From Streptomyces sp. IMTB 2501 (GTDB lineage: Bacteria > Actinomycetota > Actinomycetes > Streptomycetales > Streptomycetaceae), in NCBI RefSeq assembly GCF_001953885.1, contig NZ_MQUS01000033.1:1-64000 (forward strand): a DNA stretch of 64,000 nt, in the 5' to 3' direction. Under the pieces are notes generated by a model that was not told where the DNA came from, did no database searches, and worked only from the letters and a program-made list of their open reading frames with translations. Below, in pieces: positions 60,206 to 64,000 of the stretch (positions are counted from its first letter, which is position 1; every line of letters starts with the position of its first letter). The position numbers and the translations under genes were made by a program.

Positions 60206-62032
60206 CTAGAACGCGGCCTCGTCCAGCTCCATCAGGTCCAGCTCGACGCCCTCGGAGACCTTGCGGGCGAGCGTGACGCCCGGCAGGACGTTCGCCGCGA
60301 AGAACTTCGCCGCGGCGATCTTGCCCGTGTAGAACGCCTGGTCCTTGGCGGAGGCCGAGGCCAGCTTCTCGGCGGCGATCGCGGCGCCCTTCAGCAGCAG
60401 GTAGCCGACGACGACGTCACCGGAGGCCAGCAGCAGGCGGGTGGTGTTCAGGCCCACCTTGTAGATGTTCTTGGTGTCCTGCTCGGTGGCGGCGAGGTCG
60501 GTCAGCATCAGGCCGACGATCGCCTCCAGCTCCACGGCCGCCTTGGCCAGGTGCTCACGGGCGCCGGCGAGCTCCTCGCCACCGGTGCCGAGCGCCAGGA
60601 ACTTCTTGATGTCCTCCGCGAGGGAGTTCAGCGCGGCGCCCTGGTTGCGGACGATCTTCCGGAAGAAGAAGTCCTGGCCCTGGATCGCGGTGGTGCCCTC
60701 GTACAGGGTGTCGATCTTGGAGTCCCGGATGTACTGCTCGATCGGGTACTCCTGAAGGAAGCCGGAGCCGCCGAAGGTCTGCAGCGACTGCGCGAGCTGC
60801 TCGTAGCCCTTCTCGGAGCCGTAGCCCTTGACGATCGGCAGCAGCAGGTCGTTCAGCGCGTGCTCGGCGGAGGCGTCCTCGCCGTTCGTCTCCTTGACCT
60901 GGATCGCGTCCTGGACGGAGGCCGTGTACAGCACCAGGGCGCGCATGCCCTCCGCGTACGCCTTCTGCGTCATCAGCGAGCGGCGCACGTCCGGGTGGTG
61001 GGTGACGGTGACCTTGGGCGCGCTCTTGTCCAGGAAGTTCGCCAGGTCCGGGCCCTGGACCCGCTCCTTGGCGTACTCCAGCGCGTTCAGGTAGCCGGTG
61101 GACAGCGTGGAGATCGCCTTCGTGCCGACCATCATGCGGGCGAACTCGATGATGCGGAACATCTGGCGGATGCCCTCGTGCTTGTCACCGATGAGCCAGC
61201 CCTTGGCGGGGTGCTGGTCGCCGAAGGTCATCTCGCAGGTGTTGGAGGCCTTCAGGCCCATCTTGTGCTCGACGTTGGTGGCGTAGACGCCGTTGCGCTC
61301 GCCCAGCTCGCCGGTCTCGAAGTCGAAGTTGTACTTCGGCACCAGGAACAGGGACAGGCCCTTGGTGCCGGGGCCGGCGCCCTCGGGACGCGCGAGCACG
61401 TAGTGGAGGATGTTCTCCGACATGTCGTGCTCACCGGAGGTGATGAAGCGCTTCACGCCCTCGATGTGCCAGGAGCCGTCCTCCTGCTGGATCGCCTTGG
61501 TACGGCCGGCGCCCACGTCGGAGCCCGCGTCGGGCTCGGTGAGCACCATCGTGGAGCCCCACTGCTTCTCCACGGCGATCTTGGCGATGTGCTTCTGGAC
61601 CTCGGTGCCCTCCTCGAAGAGGATGCCGGCGAACGCCGGGCCCGAGGAGTACATCCACACGGCCGGGTTGGCGCCCAGGATCAGCTCGGCGTAGGCCCAG
61701 ATCAGGGAGCGCGGCGAGGTGGTGCCGCCGATCTCCTCGGGCAGGCCGAGCCGCCAGTACTCGGAGTCCATGAAGGCCTGGTAGCTCTTCTTGAAGGACG
61801 CCGGGACCGGCGCGGTGTTGGTCTCCGGGTCGAAGACCGGCGGGTTGCGGTCGGCGTCGGCGAAGGACTCGGCCAGCTCGTTCTCCGAGAGGCGGGTCAT
61901 CTCCTCCAGGATGCTCTTGGCGGTGTCGACGTCCATCTCCTCGAACGGGCCGGTGCCGTACACCTTGTCGCGCCCCAGTACTTCGAAGAGGTTGAACTCG
62001 ATGTCGCGGAGATTCGACTTGTAGTGCCCCAT
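60206..62032 (-). CDS. Large acyl-CoA dehydrogenase (FadE5/DmdC-like)
   Basis: 608 aa, the long-form family. Mid-domain [23 protein letters not shown], catalytic Glu in [21 protein letters not shown], and a C-terminal ~120-residue extra helical domain typical of the ~600-aa class ([25 protein letters not shown]). The N-terminus [19 protein letters not shown] is diagnostic. ATG 62032 has GGAG at 8 nt; an 11-codon longer frame lacks support. It begins fatty acyl-CoA beta-oxidation. Confidence 0.92.
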   Translation of the reverse strand: MGHYKSNLRDIEFNLFEVLGRDKVYGTGPFEEMDVDTAKSILEEMTRLSENELAESFADADRNPPVFDPETNTAPVPASFKKSYQAFMDSEYWRLGLPEEIGGTTSPRSLIWAYAELILGANPAVWMYSSGPAFAGILFEEGTEVQKHIAKIAVEKQWGSTMVLTEPDAGSDVGAGRTKAIQQEDGSWHIEGVKRFITSGEHDMSENILHYVLARPEGAGPGTKGLSLFLVPKYNFDFETGELGERNGVYATNVEHKMGLKASNTCEMTFGDQHPAKGWLIGDKHEGIRQMFRIIEFARMMVGTKAISTLSTGYLNALEYAKERVQGPDLANFLDKSAPKVTVTHHPDVRRSLMTQKAYAEGMRALVLYTASVQDAIQVKETNGEDASAEHALNDLLLPIVKGYGSEKGYEQLAQSLQTFGGSGFLQEYPIEQYIRDSKIDTLYEGTTAIQGQDFFFRKIVRNQGAALNSLAEDIKKFLALGTGGEELAGAREHLAKAAVELEAIVGLMLTDLAATEQDTKNIYKVGLNTTRLLLASGDVVVGYLLLKGAAIAAEKLASASAKDQAFYTGKIAAAKFFAANVLPGVTLARKVSEGVELDLMELDEAAF

Positions 62033-62111
62033 GGCCACGGCTCCGTAGAGGGATCGGCGAGGCACTGACTCCTCGCACCTAGTTCACGTACCAACAAGTA
62101 GCTACGATGAT

Positions 62112-62125
62112 GCTACCCGTCGGTA
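62112..62125. promoter_or_regulatory. Small inverted repeat upstream of the large acyl-CoA dehydrogenase
   Basis: TACC-CGTC-GGTA about 85 bp before the ATG of the minus-strand gene, in a locally AT-rich stretch suited to a promoter. Weak evidence for a TetR-type operator. Confidence 0.3.
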
Positions 62126-62226
62126 ATAAGAAGCAACCCCTATCGGCCCGAGTGTGAGAAGGGTCTACTCCTCCCTTAATTTCTTGCGGGCGCCGGTGCG
62201 CCGCTCTCGCTCGGTACGCTACGCCT

Positions 62227-62706
62227 ATGTACGGATACGGCCAGCCCATGGATGGTGGCACTGCTCAGCAGTACGGCCCGTCCCAGCAGCAGATGCCGGG
62301 CGGTGTCGGCGGGTACGGCCAGCAGCCGCCGCTCTACCCGGAGCCGTCCCCGCCCTCGCTCGCGGACGCGGTGCGCGCCTTCACCACCGGGCAGATGTCC
62401 GCCGAGGACTTCCAGCAGATCTTCGCCACGTCGAAGGTCTACTGCCCGCGCGGCGACACCCCGGGCTTCCTCGCCCTGCACAACACGCAGCAGCCGGTGA
62501 TCCCGATGTTCACCTCGCTCAAGGAGCTGCGCCGGTACGCGGGCAAGGAGTCCAAGTACTTCGTGATCACCGGCGCGGAGGTGATCGACCTGCTGCCCAC
62601 CGGCTACGGCTGCGTCCTGGACATGGAGGGCGAGCACCGGATGGTCTTCGACGCGAAGGCGGTCGAGCAGATGGTCGACTTCGCGATGCGGCGCATGTAC
62701 GGCTGA
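62227..62706 (+). CDS. SseB N-terminal-domain protein
   Basis: 159 aa. A Gln/Gly/Pro/Tyr-rich disordered N-terminus (1-45) precedes an SseB-like domain (LADAVRAFTTGQMSAEDFQQIFATSKVYCPRG, VIPMFTSLKELRRYAGKESKYFVITGAEVIDLLPTGYGCVLD). In actinobacteria such proteins are of unknown role. ATG 62227 follows TACGCT by 6 nt with no ribosome binding site. Followed by a strong palindromic terminator. Confidence 0.85.
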   Translation: MYGYGQPMDGGTAQQYGPSQQQMPGGVGGYGQQPPLYPEPSPPSLADAVRAFTTGQMSAEDFQQIFATSKVYCPRGDTPGFLALHNTQQPVIPMFTSLKELRRYAGKESKYFVITGAEVIDLLPTGYGCVLDMEGEHRMVFDAKAVEQMVDFAMRRMYG

Positions 62707-62726
62707 CCGGTCCATCGCGCCTGTGC

Positions 62727-62760
62727 GAGCCCGGAGGGAATTCCCTCCGGGCTCTTTCTG
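62727..62760 (+). terminator. Terminator after the SseB-like gene
   Basis: 28-bp perfect palindrome (arms GAGCCCGGAGGGAA/TTCCCTCCGGGCTC) 20 bp after the stop, followed by TTTCTG. Confidence 0.9.
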
Positions 62761-62767
62761 TTGGGGG

Positions 62768-62797
62768 TTGGCAGAAAGTTCAATGCTCAACTAAAGT
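62768..62797 (+). promoter_or_regulatory. Predicted promoter of the pirin gene
   Basis: TTGGCA (62768-62773) and TAAAGT (62792-62797) with an 18-bp spacer, 24 bp before the start codon. The spacer holds TTCAATGCTCAA, an imperfect inverted repeat that a MarR-type regulator could use. Confidence 0.5.
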
Positions 62798-62820
62798 GGG
62801 CGCACAAGGAGGTACCAACC

Positions 62821-63801
62821 ATGCCTGCAGTGACCGTCGAGAACCCGTTGACGCTGCCCCGGGTGACCGCTCCCGCCGACGCCGTGGCGCGTCCCGTGCT
62901 GGCCGTCACGACCGCTCCGAGCGGTTTCGAGGGCGAGGGTTTCCCGGTCCGCCGGGCGTTCGCGGGGATCAACTACCGCCATCTCGACCCGTTCATCATG
63001 ATGGACCAGATGGGCGAGGTGGAGTACGCGCCGGGCGAGCCCAAGGGCACCCCGTGGCACCCGCACCGCGGCTTCGAGACCGTCACCTACATCATCGACG
63101 GGATCTTCGACCACCAGGACTCCAACGGCGGTGGCGGCACCATCACCAACGGCGACACCCAGTGGATGACCGCGGGCTCGGGCCTGCTGCACATCGAGGC
63201 CCCGCCGGAGTCCCTCGTCGTGTCCGGCGGTCTCTTCCACGGCCTGCAGCTGTGGGTGAACCTCCCGGCCAAGGACAAGATGATGTCCCCGCGCTACCAG
63301 GACATCCGCGGCGGCAGCGTCCGGCTGCTGACGACACCGGACGGCGGTGCGCTGCTGCGCGTCATCGCGGGCGAACTGGACGGCCATGAGGGCCCCGGCA
63401 TCACGCACACCCCGATCACGATGGTCCACGCGACCGTCGCCCCGGGCGCCGAGGTCACCCTGCCCTGGCGTGAGGACTTCAACGGCCTGGCCTACGTCCT
63501 CGCGGGCCGCGGCAGCGTCGGTGCGGAGCGCCGGCCGGTCCACCTCGGCCAGACCGCCGTCTTCGGCGCCGGGTCCGCGCTGACCGTCCGCGCGGACGAG
63601 CGGCAGGACTCCCACACGCCGGACCTGGAGGTCGTCCTCCTCGGCGGACAGCCCATCCGGGAGCCCATGGCGCACTACGGCCCGTTCGTCATGAACACCA
63701 GGGAAGAGCTGATGCAGGCCTTCGAGGACTTCCAGAAGGGCCGCCTGGGGACGGTCCCGGCGGTGCACGGGATGACCGAGAGCGGCCCGCGGGGGCAGTA
63801 A
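62821..63801 (+). CDS. Pirin family protein
   Basis: 326 aa, bicupin. The metal-binding cluster is in the N-terminal cupin (WHPHRGFETVTYIIDGIFDHQDS, with His residues) and SGLLHIEAPPE; the C-terminal cupin (LPWREDFNGLAYVLAGRGSVG) is degenerate, as in the family. Bacterial pirins can act as quercetin dioxygenases or stress-linked proteins. ATG 62821 has a perfect AAGGAGGT at 7 nt. The longer same-frame start is inside the terminator/promoter region and is rejected. Confidence 0.92.
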   Translation: MPAVTVENPLTLPRVTAPADAVARPVLAVTTAPSGFEGEGFPVRRAFAGINYRHLDPFIMMDQMGEVEYAPGEPKGTPWHPHRGFETVTYIIDGIFDHQDSNGGGGTITNGDTQWMTAGSGLLHIEAPPESLVVSGGLFHGLQLWVNLPAKDKMMSPRYQDIRGGSVRLLTTPDGGALLRVIAGELDGHEGPGITHTPITMVHATVAPGAEVTLPWREDFNGLAYVLAGRGSVGAERRPVHLGQTAVFGAGSALTVRADERQDSHTPDLEVVLLGGQPIREPMAHYGPFVMNTREELMQAFEDFQKGRLGTVPAVHGMTESGPRGQ

Positions 63802-63860
63802 GCCCCCGCCGATCGATCGAGGCAACTGGTTGAGCCGGTCGGTTGGGCCGACTGGTTGAC

Positions 63861-63895
63861 GCGAAGCCCCGTCCGGCCCCCGGACGGGGCTTCGC
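63861..63895 (+). terminator. Terminator after the pirin gene
   Basis: 15-bp perfect stem GCGAAGCCCCGTCCG/CGGACGGGGCTTCGC with a GCCCC loop, 59 bp after the pirin stop. Confidence 0.88.
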
Positions 63896-63978
63896 GTGTG
63901 CCCTGCGCAAGACGGCGCGCCGACACGAATGGCCCAACTCCGCAAGGCGTCACCCCGATCGGCCCCATAGCGTCACAA

Positions 63979-64000
63979 ATGCGCTGGTCGTTCCACGGCG
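63979..64000 (+). CDS. Possible start of the next gene (partial)
   Basis: ATG 63979 reads MRWSFHG to the window edge and is preceded by TAGCGT at 63968-63973 with a 5-nt gap, close to the leaderless pattern seen at several starts in this window. Too short to identify. Confidence 0.35.

Overview
The window reads as the chromosome of a Streptomyces species, from its core and not an arm. The evidence is very high GC with strong third-position G/C bias, frequent GTG starts, ATGA/GTGA stop-start overlaps, many TANNNT-N6/7-ATG leaderless-type starts, and gene content and order typical of the origin-proximal half: the pbpA-rodA-pstP-fhaB-fhaA block, a proteasome activator, two branched-chain 2-oxoacid dehydrogenase operons, and a parS-type centromere site at about 31.08 kb.

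Layout. 1-6.3 kb (minus strand) is the cell-wall/morphogenesis signalling operon: two FHA proteins, a PP2C phosphatase, RodA/FtsW, a class B penicillin-binding protein, and the first codons of a Ser/Thr kinase cut by the window edge. A tRNA-Leu(CAG) follows at 6.8 kb. At 7.0-9.1 kb a TetR repressor diverges from a SnoaL-like/NmrA-like pair, with two spaced palindromic operators between them. At 9.3-12.1 kb are a DUF2252 protein, a J-domain protein and a rhodanese. The stretch 12.2-24.4 kb is mostly phenylacetate catabolism: an acyl-CoA dehydrogenase behind a KstR-like operator, paaABCDE (minus), a DUF5819/HTTM membrane pair, a SpoU methyltransferase, then paaN divergent from paaH-paaR. Identical operator sequences sit before paaA and between paaN and paaH. 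At 24.4-28.8 kb bkdR diverges from the first bkd operon; at 28.8-31.1 kb are mobA and moeA.

31.1-34.8 kb holds the most unusual structure. A two-domain potassium channel gene (pore plus TrkA-N) is split by a 2,586-bp insert of visibly lower GC, flanked by an 8-bp direct repeat. Removing the insert and one repeat copy restores a 364-codon open frame. The insert carries an unknown minus-strand gene, a 219-aa protein whose last ~60 residues contain 14 cysteines (a bacteriocin or RiPP-precursor candidate), a 143-aa protein with a CxxCxxR motif, and the debris of an XRE/TPR regulator. No integrase or transposase is present.

34.8-43 kb: quinone oxidoreductase, a membrane-anchored secreted protein, the Bpa proteasome activator behind a possible 11-codon leader peptide, two divergent membrane Ser/Thr kinases, an APH-fold phosphotransferase and a NarL-type response regulator. 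43.3-47 kb: second bkd operon. 47-64 kb: a MurJ-like gene fragment, a secreted protein, a YtrA-like GntR/membrane pair, a D-Ala-D-Ala carboxypeptidase, GntR/MFS, a DinB/maleylpyruvate isomerase-like protein, nitrilase-family, LURP-one, GlxA-type and cupin genes, a thioredoxin-NHL protein, an M18 aminopeptidase, a large acyl-CoA dehydrogenase, an SseB-like protein and a pirin.

Functionally the window joins three themes: phosphorylation-controlled growth and wall synthesis, acyl-CoA and aromatic catabolism (paa, bkd, acyl-CoA dehydrogenases) under TetR/Lrp control, and a small foreign island in a potassium channel gene.
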